Source: Massospora cicadina
Lineage: Eukaryota; Entomophthoromycota; Entomophthoromycetes; Entomophthorales; Entomophthoraceae
Assembly: GCA_022478985.1 (NCBI GenBank)
Contig: JAKSZP010005261.1
Span: 62,001-126,000 of the forward strand
Direction of reading: 5' to 3'
DNA length: 64,000 nucleotides
Shown one piece after another: positions 1 to 10,210 of this stretch (the first letter of the stretch is position 1; each line of letters starts with the position of its first letter). The position numbers and the translations under genes are program-made. The notes below the pieces were generated by a model that had not been told where the DNA came from, searched no databases, and worked only from the letters and a program-made list of their open reading frames with translations.

Positions 1-282
1 AGTAAGGTCATCCTTTTGCACCAGGGGATGGACTTAAGACTTGAGACCCTTTTTAATTGAATGGGTGAAGGGCTCTGCCCAGGTAAAGGTGTTATTCCCC
101 TCAGAAGATACAATATACCTGTGAATATGTTTTCCTAATGAATATTAGTTCCAGAAAAAGTCTACCTATACTTATATAATGTTGTCAAAAAAGTGACATT
201 TAACCTGAGCTGTTATTGAATGATGTTAAGAATTCTATGCAGAATAAGTATAGTATTGATTAGAAGAATAAAGCCTCTAATG

Positions 283-582
283 GGGGTGGAAGGCGAGTCA
301 GTAAGGGCGTATGGCTACCAACTTGAAGGTTGCAGGTTAGATTCCCACCCTTTGCACATCGATCAGGGTGCCAGCCAAAGGAAGCTATTGGTAGTTAGTA
401 GGACTAATAACACGAAAACCTTACCCATGAAATAACCAAAAATTTGAGTCCTGATCTGGAGGTAGAAAAACTTTCTTTGATGGAGTTGACCCTGTTCAGG
501 TTATATGTCATTTCTTTCTTTCTTTCATTTCTTTCTTTTGGTAATGCCTGTCCCCTGGTCAGCTTGCCTCAGTTAAATAAAA
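283..582 (+). mobile_element. SINE with tRNA-like head and LINE1-like 3' tail
   Basis: A 300-bp insertion is flanked by a perfect 16-bp direct repeat, aataaagcctctaatg, at 267-282 and 583-598. The head resembles a tRNA gene: GGCGAGTCAGTAAGG near 292-306 fits a pol III A box, and GGTTAGATTCC near 333 matches the B box consensus apart from one base. The body then passes through unrelated sequence and a TTTC-rich tract (about 510-538). It ends with about 45 bases (536-580) that match the 3' end of LINE1 at 57890-57940, followed by a short A/T-rich tail. SINEs of this design are transcribed by RNA polymerase III and copied by the partner LINE's reverse transcriptase. It encodes no protein; a 71-codon open frame across it is incidental. 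Confidence 0.75.
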
Positions 583-598
583 AATAAAGCCTCTAATG

Positions 599-3046
599 AG
601 AAGGATGCCTGATAAGTAGAACGAGTTTGTATTCTATGCTTAAGTGAAAAACATCTTGAAAAGGTTTTTCAGTATGTGGATGACGCTTCCTGCAGAATAT
701 AAAAAGTAGTGATGAAGAGGAAGAAAAAAAGACTTCACTTGATCTAAAATTTATGGATAAAATTTCATATGATGGTTTTTAGATTTTTAAGAGATCTACA
801 AGAAACGTTGACAACAATACCTACCTATATTAAAAGAAACCTTTAAAAATTGGGAAGACTTGTACATAATCCCACCAGAGGGCTAGATACCACCACTACG
901 TTTCCCAGCTTTATTCTACTTGATGACACCAGCGCACTTATCACACAGAGTAAAAACAAACTAGCCAATCCTTCTGCCACCTAGACTCAATTAATTTCCC
1001 TTGTTGATCTTTTTAATAACCTCCAACTTAACAAAAATAAGTCTTTACAAAAAGTTTATGTTTTTCTGACAATGCCAAAGAAGTAAAACATCTTAACTTA
1101 ACTAATTAGAAAGATGAGTTGAACTTAAGTTCTTATCAGCCAATATACTCTTATAGTAATTTACAAACTATGAAGAATGGGGCTATGAAAACTGCCACAA
1201 AGCAGTTAGGTAAGAGTGCCCAGGTAAGTGCCCACAAGCAAGATAATCCTGCTGTGGAAATATATCTAAGCCAACTATGTGGGAAGCACTTAAATATGAA
1301 AGTTTGTGCCATAGTCAATACTATACTGGCGCTAAGAAAGAGGGTCTGTTCTCCTGAGAGCGCATTTAGAGACTCTATAGCCCTATCAAAGTCTGAGCTG
1401 TGGTCCATGTGCAGTTTCCCTTAAGGAATTAATAAAGAAGATTTCCAATCTTTAAAAATTAATTTTCGATTTTCTCAAGTTTTATTTTAAATATTAGAAG
1501 ACGAAACTGCTTTAAACAGCTTTGTCAGTTCAGATTTATACTGTGCTTAAGAGGAAGAACGGGTTTTGTTCTCTGAGGTGTCTGCGGGCATCTTCTTGAA
1601 GATAGGCATAACCCAAGGATCTAGACCCTAAAAAATCTTGTCAAGACCTGTTCCAAAACTAGGACCTGGTACCCTCATGGTTGTGGAAACTTTTCCACAT
1701 TTATTATTTTGCTTTGAATTGTTCTCAAAGCCTGAGCCATTCTCTACGTCCATATTCCTAGATATTGTATTAGCTAAAAGGGGTTTGTCAGCCTGTGATT
1801 TTTATATAGCCATTTCTGAGAGGCTTGTCCAAACCAACTGAAGTGGCGGCACCTGGTTGGCTGGAACTTCATTTCTGAGGATATGCTCGCTCATCACCAC
1901 AGTTGTTAATATTGTATTTGGCAGCATCTGGTTGGCCAGAGTGCCATTTCTGAGGCTTCCCTTCCCTGTCAGCCTTATGGTTTTTATTTAGCTCTGATTT
2001 TGAGGCATCTGACTTGTCAGATTGCCATTTACAAAAATTGTAATGATTGTGCCACTCACCCTTGGCCTCACCATTGCATTAAAAAAATTAGAGCAATGTG
2101 GCGGTCAGGAAACACCTTTACCGTTACACAAACTGTACAAACCAATGGTTATTGACTCAAATTCTAATCAATAAGGAAACACCAACTGGATATAAGGTTC
2201 ACAATAATGATCAATTCCAAATCTGATATTATTCAAATCCTTTAAAAATCAACAAATTACTTGAGCCACAGGATAAAGCTGGAAGGCTACCACCTAAATT
2301 AACTGCTTTGTGTTTTAAGTCAAGCATACCAATTTGTTGAGTGATGTTGAGAAAGCCCTTTTTAAGAGTTTTGTACCCACTAACCCATCCCTGACATTCA
2401 ATAGAATAACCTTCTATTAAAAAAGGTTTCCATCATAGGTGAAGGGGTTTACCTCAGACTTTGATTCTCCAAATACCAAAAATTTCTCAAATTGGCAATG
2501 CATCACATCGTGTTGCAGTGCCAAATTCCATAGAAACTTTAAGAACATCCTGCGCTAACTTTCATGCTCATGGGGTAGTACCATAGAAATTAGTGAATGT
2601 CACTCTTTCACTAAGCGTTTTACGTTAGAGCTAAACCACTGAACTTTGAGAATGTATCTGGTCAATTCACCTTAACTCAAAGTAAGCCGATCCCAGATTA
2701 TGAGCCATTAGATCATGCAATCCAGAAGTCCTCAGCCATCCCTTTATCAATAGCAAATAGATCCACAATACTAAGGTAAAAAGCTTATTAACTTACTGCA
2801 ATTAGCTCACCTAACTGTTCATCAAAAGAATCTCCAAAACTAGAAGTTTAATCAAAAGGAGTATTGCACTTCTCTCAACAATTAAATATCTACATCGCCA
2901 CTTCATGTCCCAAAACCCCAGTTTTGGTTTCTATCACATCGCAGTAAAAACTCATTTGTAAATACAACATATATACTTAGCACCGGGATTGTTTCTGCTT
3001 ATAATTCTGGTGTTTCCAGTACTTCACTTAAACTGGTTTGGGGACT
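599..3046. other. AT-rich stretch with no recognisable gene
   Basis: I see no credible coding region. The longest open frame, about 101 codons at 1119-1424 on the plus strand, has no motif I recognise and an equally long frame opposite it. A few short imperfect repeats occur at 1810-2030. This may be old host or transposon DNA eroded beyond recognition. Confidence 0.5.
1810..2030. repeat. Imperfect tandem motif, about 3 copies
   Basis: The phrase GCACCTGGTTGGCTGG ... CATTTCTGAGG at 1848 recurs as GCATCTGGTTGGCCAG ... CATTTCTGAGG at 1922 and, more degraded, as GCATCTGACTTGTCAG ... GCCATTTAC near 2003. Spacing is about 75-80 bp. Such repeats are common in retrotransposon U3 regions, but no LTR boundary was found here. 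Confidence 0.5.
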
Positions 3047-3722
3047 TGTTGAAAAGTGGTCACTTCACAGGTTTGCAAAGTATTCCTTAACTTAATACAT
3101 TATACCATTGTGACAACAGGGAACATAGTTATGAGCCAATAAATGTTCAGTTAACAATTGATCATTGTCACTACAAAATCTAGGCACTTTTGTGCTAAAT
3201 CAACTAAAACTCAATTACTAGTAAAAGCTAGTATACCAATAACAAGATATCTTTATTATCTAGTACTAAAAAAGATATCTTTATTAGGAAATAATCCCAT
3301 ACATATATAGTATTTTGGCATCCTAGTGCACTTCTATTAGAATCAGAGGCATTAGTTGCAGAGAATAACTCTGCACTCTTCGACCTGCAACTTCATCATG
3401 CCTTTGTTGGAACTCCCTTGCCTCAATTTCCCAGGTTAGGCAATCCTGATCTCAAGCTAGTGACTATTGAATATATCCTAACAAATAAGGAAGTCTTAAT
3501 TACTGAATTAGTATTAAATATTGACTCAGAGCTCCTTCCTTCAGAAGCATACAACCATCAATACTGATAATCTATACTGTGGATTATCCCCAATTAATCC
3601 ACTTAATCAAAAACAAATTAGAAAGCAAAATCTGGTAGAATTCCGAACACATCCTCCACTTACCTAGATTACCTCTTCCAACATGTCTAACAATGTAAAT
3701 ACCTTCGCCTGATACCCCCATG
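3047..3722 (-). repeat. 3' LTR of element A
   Basis: This stretch aligns over most of its length with 25294-25995. Shared blocks include the ATATATAGTATTTTGGCATC run (near 3303 and 25523), ACAAATAAGG (3481, 25712) and GATACCCCC (3712, 25983). The right copy holds an extra 40 bp or so near its end. The edge at 3722 is set where similarity stops. Confidence 0.6.
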
Positions 3723-4249
3723 GCCTAGATCTGCAGAAACACAATGACCGCAATTGTCACCAAATATAAAAAAAGATAGAAAACAAATTTCACTTTATAG
3801 AAAAAGATAAATAATATGACAAATTACAAAGACTGATCAGCTATTGTTGCTGAGTAGATCAAAACTTAAAGCTATTCCACAAAAACATTGAACAATTATT
3901 AGTAAAATCATACCTACTCTTCAGGTGGTTATTGACATGCTCATAAATACTTAAAATGCACTCAATACATAATATGACCATCAGAGGTCCTTAATTGCAT
4001 AAGCATCCATGGATGACTTATCAATGACTTTGATGGGATCAATCCATAACTGATTCAACTTGTTTTGGCGCCCAAAACCATGAGTATCACAATAATTAAC
4101 CTGATTAACAATTATTAAAGTCAGGAGATTTGTCCTTTTCATATCTCATATTCCTTGACTTTAAGTTTCCATTTAAGAGTTTAAGCATAGGGTGAGGACT
4201 TTAACCCAATTGTAACTTTTTTCAAGTTCTCCTAATATAGAGAGGTGTA
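3723..4249 (-). other. 3' untranslated part of element A
   Basis: AT-rich DNA between the integrase remnant and the 3' LTR of A. No open frame or motif is recognisable. Confidence 0.4.
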
Positions 4250-5000
4250 ATCACTGAGCTCAGCTCAAATGCAGAATATAAAATTTGTGGCAACCAAGCC
4301 TGATGCCCGTAAAGCAATTTGAAAGGGGATATCCTCATTAACAAATGGAACTTAAATTATAGGAGAAAGTCGCCACTGACAAATATGTTACTCATATGTA
4401 AGGTTTCCCAGCGACCAGCTTCTCAAGATAGCAGCCAGAGACCCATTTTTTCTTCAACCATCCCATTGGTCTCTGGATGGTAGGGCGTCATCAGTACTCC
4501 CAAATTTTCATTAGCTTATTTAATTTCAGGATATTATAAGTAATAAAGTTGCTGCCGTTGTACATTAAGATACCTGAGGGCAGCCATGCCAATAAAGCAG
4601 CTGCTCCATTATAAACTAGGCAGTACTTCTGGCATTAACTTTAATAATAGCCCACATTTCTACCCAACGAGTTTGGTATTTGATTGCTACAATGACATTA
4701 TGTCTTTTCTAAGTACTCAGGGGCAAGGCCTACAACATTGACTGAGACAGTATGCCATGTGAGCCCAGGCTCCACTAGATGAAACATTGTAGCTTTTTTA
4801 AAAGACTTTTGCACTTGGCACATGGCGCAACAAAAAAGACGTTAAGTGACTTCAAAGTTAAAGGATTCCCAAAACTTTACCACGTTGAACCTGGTCTAAA
4901 GTCTTCCATAGGCCTCATGGCTGGTTACTTTATAAGCCGCAGTAAAAATTGCAGTGCGTTAAGAGGGTCTTGGATACATTAGTAGTTTCTTCCACCAATT
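4250..5000 (-). pseudogene. Integrase remnant of element A
   Basis: The minus-strand translation shows the second half of the HHCC zinc finger (CAMCQVQKS) near 4800-4835. It is followed by a SVNVVGLAP core start that matches the SIDVVGPLP block of elements C and G, and later NGSNFIT, matching the second catalytic region (DNGLNFTS in B). The first catalytic Asp reads Asn. Several stops interrupt the frame. Integrase inserts the cDNA copy into the genome; this one is dead. Confidence 0.6.
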
Positions 5001-5129
5001 CTAACACTTGCCCTTTGATAAGCCTCATATTCTCCATTGCTTTGGTGAGGACGTTCTGAATTCTAGTGGCTGGTCTCCAAGATCTCCACTGAGTATCTTC
5101 TCATACAAGGCATTGGCCTCATTTTGAAA

Positions 5130-6350
5130 GACTAAAACGGAGGGTAACTGTGACAGCCCATCAGAATTTTGATGCGTTGTCCATGTTAATATAATATTTC
5201 ATGGTCATACACTTGCAACTTAAGAGCCCATCAGGCCAACCTCCATTCATGCTCTTTAAGAGTTATGCAGCCATCATACCGAAGATTGATTGGTCACCAC
5301 AGTAAAGTGGACCCCATGAATATATCAAAGCTGCTTATGGGCATATATTACCGCAAGGCATTCCCACTCAGTTAAATTATAGTTGCACTCCTGCTTACCC
5401 AGAGTATGACTTGCATAAGATACTGGGTGTTCAACAAATTCAACTTTTTGACTCAACATGGCTCTGCTTGCCATCAAGGATGCATCAGCTGAATAATGAA
5501 AGGTTGATTGAAGTTTGGGTAGAACAATACTTTTTCTGTCATCAGATACATCCTAAGGTTGTCAAACGTGTCCTGCGCTTCCTTATTCCATACAAACCCC
5601 TTCTTGGGATCCTTTAAGAATTGTAAAAGAGGCTCAGAGATAGTAGCAAAACTCTTAATAAATTTACAAAAATAGCTGACCATCCCTAAAAATACCTGCA
5701 TGTTGCAAACACTGGTCAGTTGGGCATGGCCCAAATTGCCTCAACATTGGGTTTTTGAGGGCGTAGCTCATTAGCGTCAACAATAAACCTCAGATATTAG
5801 ATTTCATTTTTTAAAAAATGGCATTTCTATGGCTTAATTTCAATTTTTTTGGGCTAGTTTTTAAAGACCTCTTCTAAAATTTAAGTTGATAGTTAAAGGT
5901 TTGGCTAAAGACATTGATGTTGTCCAAGTAGATAAGATTCATGACAACTTCAAGTCGCTTAACATGGTATACATGTCTCTTTGGAAAGTTGTGGCACATC
6001 ACAAAGACCTTGGGCATTCGCGTCAGCTAATATAGGCCACTGCCTGTAATAATATCACTTTTCTTTTGGTCTTCCCTAGAAAGACTAATTTTCTAGTACC
6101 GAGAGATGAGATTCATTGATAGAAATAATTAATCCGCTCCTAAGCATTCAAGACCGTCATCAATTTGTGAAATGGCAAGTGTCCTTCTTTGTTATTTTAT
6201 TCATTTGATGATAATCTATAACGCCTGTTGGTTCTGTAATTCCTTTTTACAATTATTATTGGACTAGCCAAAGGGCTTGAGGCGGAAATCTGCAAAACAT
6301 GGTTGAGTATCTTAGTAGCTTCATCAGCAACTATCACCTCACTTTTTTTG
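5130..6350 (-). pseudogene. Reverse transcriptase and RNase H remnant of element A
   Basis: The minus-strand frames read IYLDNINVFS around 5945-5910 (the polymerase YxDD box with Asn in the fourth position), then MQVFLGMVSYFCKFI at about 5700-5650, the RT thumb block typical of Ty3/gypsy. RNase H follows, with ADASLMASRAMLSQ near 5470 and QNSDGLSQLPS near 5150. The best open piece is 86 codons at 5474-5734. Stops and frameshifts are frequent. Order and motifs place it in Metaviridae pol; it is inactive. Confidence 0.75.
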
Positions 6351-7003
6351 AATACCATATGGATTGAATCTTATATGGCGGTTAATCCTAGCATCAACCT
6401 TGTGAACAATAATTTTGTTGCACCACATATCATAGTCATCTTGTGCAAGCACTCTCAAATAACATTTAAATAATTTAGGGACATGATCCTTTCGTTCTTC
6501 TTGGATCACCATCAGTTTTCCTGATTAAGTACAGTGAGAATTGCTGGTGATTCAGGCTCATCAGGTAAACCTATCTCGGTCATTTTACTGAACTCATGAA
6601 AAGATAATAGTTTGGTGGTAGGGACTAATTAAACAAAGGGCACTACTTGGTTTTTTGATCTTTATTAGGCTATCCTGGAGGTTGACTACCAGCACCTTAA
6701 TTTTGTCATGTCTGGAGATTAAAATTTCATGTGCTACATAGGGCTTAGCTCAGCCTTTTTACCAGAATGCATTAATTTCAAAATAGTAATAGTCAGAAAT
6801 ATCCAAGGTAAGGCCATTCCTGATGATGCACTGTCCCTTGGACTTCACAACCGTCAGCGCTCACACCCTTAAAGGAATCCCCCAACTTTTTTCAATTTGA
6901 ACTGGTGGCAGACAGGAACGTTTACCAAGCTGCCAATACTTTATGGGATTGATCCCATTTACATAGAACAAATTAATGTAGTCATTCTTCTTGGTTGAGA
7001 ATG
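6351..7003 (-). pseudogene. Upstream pol segment of element A
   Basis: A stretch between the RT remnant and the point where element B inserted. By position it should cover the protease-RT linker and the start of RT. I see no certain motif, and the frame has several stops. The left edge of B at 7009 cuts it, and it resumes beyond B at 14308. Confidence 0.4.
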
Positions 7004-7008
7004 CTCCC

Positions 7009-7420
7009 TGTTGGGATCTGAGATAGAAATTGTAACAAATTCCTGTCTTATGAATCATACCATGCTGAATCAGTCATTGAACCTACCTGAGCTAAAACTA
7101 TTCCAGGATCATCCTCACCTATTCCTGAGTCATGTGGGGCGGCATTTTCACCCATTCAGTCAGGTGAGCGATGCTATCCATTAAGGACGCCCTCGAGGAG
7201 GCCATTCTAAAAATCAGTAAAGATTCTGATTGGGTGTGGCTCCGATGATCCTAAAGGCACCAAGTCCCAACACACCCTATAAATATTGAAGCCTTTTATT
7301 TTATAAAATATTTGGTATTCTAACCTGTTTTCCCATTTTCTACTTGGTGCTCTTTCCAATTTTTCCAGCTTTGAGCCACCACAAACCCCAGCGCCAGTCT
7401 GAAGAACTGTAGCGCCAACA
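7009..7420 (+). repeat. 5' LTR of element B
   Basis: Begins TGTTGGGATC and ends GCGCCAACA, pairing with 13890-14302. A TATA-like CCCTATAAATATTGAAG lies near 7277 and an AATAAAA-type signal shortly after, as expected for U3/R. The LTRs of C and F share the same 3' half. Confidence 0.85.
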
Positions 7421-7424
7421 GAAG

Positions 7425-7442
7425 TGGCGCTCACTACAGGGG
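7425..7442 (+). promoter_or_regulatory. Primer-binding site of element B
   Basis: TGGCGCTCACTACAGGGG starts 4 bases after the LTR. It begins with TGG, the complement of a tRNA CCA end. Near-identical sites follow the LTRs of F (40337), E (50592) and A (minus, 25291). The primer tRNA is not identified. Confidence 0.65.
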
Positions 7443-7530
7443 ACTCTGAGCTGACCTAAATGAAAACGTCTATCACAAAAAATGGAAACCAATAGCAGCC
7501 CTGATGACCAAATGACTGGTCAATCTGGAG

Positions 7531-8322
7531 TGTCAGACATTCTCCTTCTCGACTTAAGCAAAAGATTGTTGGAGGTATTAGTGCTCCCAAATCTGCTACT
7601 ATGATTGGCCCATCACCTGCCCAATCTTCAAATAATATTGTGGATATCAATGCTATGCGTACCCACAGTGAAAAGATCTTAGCAGATTCTCAGTGGAATC
7701 CTAACCATCAGAAAACTATGGTTTATCACAAAAATTGGCTTAAAAAGGTAAATACTAATAATAGGATTACTCTGACTTCTCAGCTAAATTTGAGTTCAAT
7801 ATCGCATGGATCTGAACCTCCATGAGGTGAGAAGATTTTACCCATTGATGATTGGGTAAAATTAACAAATCAATACCATCTGAGTATGATCACCACTGAG
7901 GTGCGAAGATTTTACTTGACAATGATAGGGTAAAAATTAACCAATCATTACCACATGAGTTTGACCACTGCTAAGGTGAAAAGATTTTACTCGCTGGTGA
8001 TTGGATACAATTCATCAAATTGTTACCACATGGGTCAGTTTTGCCTCAAAAATTTTATCTTCAATCTGATAGGCCAAAAACTATATTTCTTAATTTTGAT
8101 AACTGAGCTCTACATTCTTTTGCCTTGAATACCCATGGTCTCAAAATCCAAACTAGTTTAAATAGGAAAAACTAGTATTGAGAAAAGGACCTTTCTTGGT
8201 TTTGCCCCACTTAAAACAATAAAAAACATAAAAACTTTACTAAAGCGTTATTTTATACTTTTATTAAAAAAGTAAGATTCTCACTGAGAAAATATTTGTG
8301 GCATCCATCGGTGGATCCCACA
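7531..8322 (+). mobile_element. Solo LTR inserted in gag of element B
   Basis: A 792-bp stretch absent from the aligned gag of C. It begins TGTCAGACAT and ends GATCCCACA, and is flanked by TGGAG (7526-7530) and AGGAG (8323-8327), a 5-bp target duplication with one change. No internal region is present, so it is a solo LTR left after LTR-LTR recombination. Orientation is assumed plus from its TATA/AATAAA-like content. It contains three tandem units of about 75 bp. Confidence 0.75.
7824..8046 (+). repeat. Three tandem 72-75-bp units in the solo LTR
   Basis: Units start at 7824, 7898 and 7973. Each opens with (G/A)AGGTG(A/C)(G/A)AAGATTTTAC and runs through a TGATTGGGTAAAATTAA-like block to ACCACATGAGT(T)TGACCACT. 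Such repeats in U3 often act as enhancers; that role is inferred. Confidence 0.8.
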
Positions 8323-10210
8323 AGGAGCATTACATGATGGGTTAGTACCTCACGGTATGCAACGCCGCCCTCACAGATGATAAGGCTAGAATTTCGCGCC
8401 ACCTTTCAACTCTCTCTGCCCTCCCTAGATGGGAGCCAATACCAACTTCATTATGAGCATATCAATGATGTCATTCAACAATTAATAAATGGCATCTACT
8501 CTGAGGGCGCCCACTCCAGCTGCTCCTGCGCCTCCTCTGTACTTTCCACAATGCGGGACCTCTATGCCTCGGCCATATTGCCAGCTGGGAAGCTTACCCT
8601 GGGGCCTGACTGATACCTCCATAACTTTGTCCACACTGCTATCCATAACCTCCTCCAATTAGTTGGATTACACCATCAGGAGGTCTCCCAGCAACTAGGG
8701 CTCATCCATAATTTACATTCCTACATTATCAACTTTTATGACGCTGCATCCTCCTTAATGCATGACAATCGTGAAGCTATTCTTGATAACCAACGATTAA
8801 TTCATGAGATCCGCGACCAGATTGTAGTACTGGATAGCGGAATCTCTGGCTATCTCAAGGAGCAATTCTGCCAAAAAGCCCAGCTATTCGCAGCGACATG
8901 GACCCAGAGTCTACAAGTCAAAGAACTGGTACAATCCCTACAGCAGCACTACTGAGAGCTGGCCTCTCATGACTAACCCCCACAGGTGCTGGGCCAGAAG
9001 GTCCCGAGGGGCGTCAAGGGCCAGCTGGACCTGAGGGACCACGCGGGCCTCGAGGCCCCCAGGCCCTCCAACCTTGGGCAAACCCAAAGACCCCTGGTGA
9101 AGGGATATAATGACCGCCTGGCTGCCTTATGGGATCAAATCCAGAAAGGTGGCATTGGGGTGCAAGCTCCAATTGGATGGTGTCCCCCTTGACCCCAGGG
9201 TCTAAATCAAAGCATTGTCAGATGAGATGGATAACCTCAGCGCCTTCACAAAGCTTACCAATGCTTGTATCTCCCAGCTTGAGATAACTTGTTATGGGCT
9301 CAAAACCCGGTTGACCACCATCAAAAACCAGCTCCATCTACAGAATGCCGAGATTCAATCCTTAAAAGGAGCAGGTTGCCCATAAGGCTTCTGCGTCCAC
9401 CCTCAGCCAGAATTGGGACTACATCCAAGAGGACTTAGAGGGCTTTTGGAGGTGGTTAGATCAGCGGGTTCCTCGAGATTATGCAGAAACAGAGATCTCG
9501 GAGCCAACCCCTATCCAAGGCATTAACACCCTTTACACTCCCATTGTAGCTAACTTTAAACCTAGTTTCAAGGAAAGGTTCACCCCCGGATGGGAAAGTA
9601 TCACCTCCTTCCTGTATGCCTACAAGAGTTCCATGGAGGAGGCCACCTATCAACAAAAGGTGAAGCATATCCACTCCTGTCTAGACAGCACCTCCCAGGA
9701 AATCATGACTCCCCATTTGAAGGAGTGTAATACCTGGGAACAGGTACGCACCACCTTGATCCAAGAGTTCAGCAGCAATCAGACCCTGGCCAACCAGAAG
9801 CAAGCGTTAATGGGCATTCAACTGAACAAAGGAGAAAACCCTATGGAGTTTGCCAACCAGTTCTACGCCCAGGCCCAGCCTCTGGTCACGATGAACCATA
9901 TCACTCTGGATGATGCCATCACTGCTGCCATCTCTGCCTTGAAGTCCTATCCTGAGGTCCAAATGCACATGATCGTGCAGAAGAACGGGTTCACCTGTAT
10001 CAGGGAGATTAAGGAGGCTCTCAACGAGATCCCTGCCTCGATCCTACACTTTAAGGCCACATCTACTGGCCCCTCTAACCGCCCTAGGGTCCATGTAGTC
10101 GAGAACCAGAAGAACCCCCATCCTCAATGCACCTATTGCAATGGCTTTAGACATAGAGCTAAGACCTGCTGAAAACGTCTTTCTGAGGAGGCGGGAAAAG
10201 GACCTTCAGC

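Noticed and set aside
283..350. A functional tRNA gene
   Set aside because: The cloverleaf cannot be completed, the B box has a change, and the duplication plus LINE-like tail show it is a SINE head.
510..538. TTTC microsatellite as a separate feature
   Set aside because: It is part of the SINE body and too short to annotate alone.
1119..1424. A 101-codon plus-strand open frame as a host gene
   Set aside because: No known motif, an equally long frame on the opposite strand, and no neighbours or signals to support it.
4060..4080. TTTTGGCGCCCAAAAC as a palindromic regulatory site
   Set aside because: A short palindrome in the 3' untranslated part of A, with no second copy or context to support a role.
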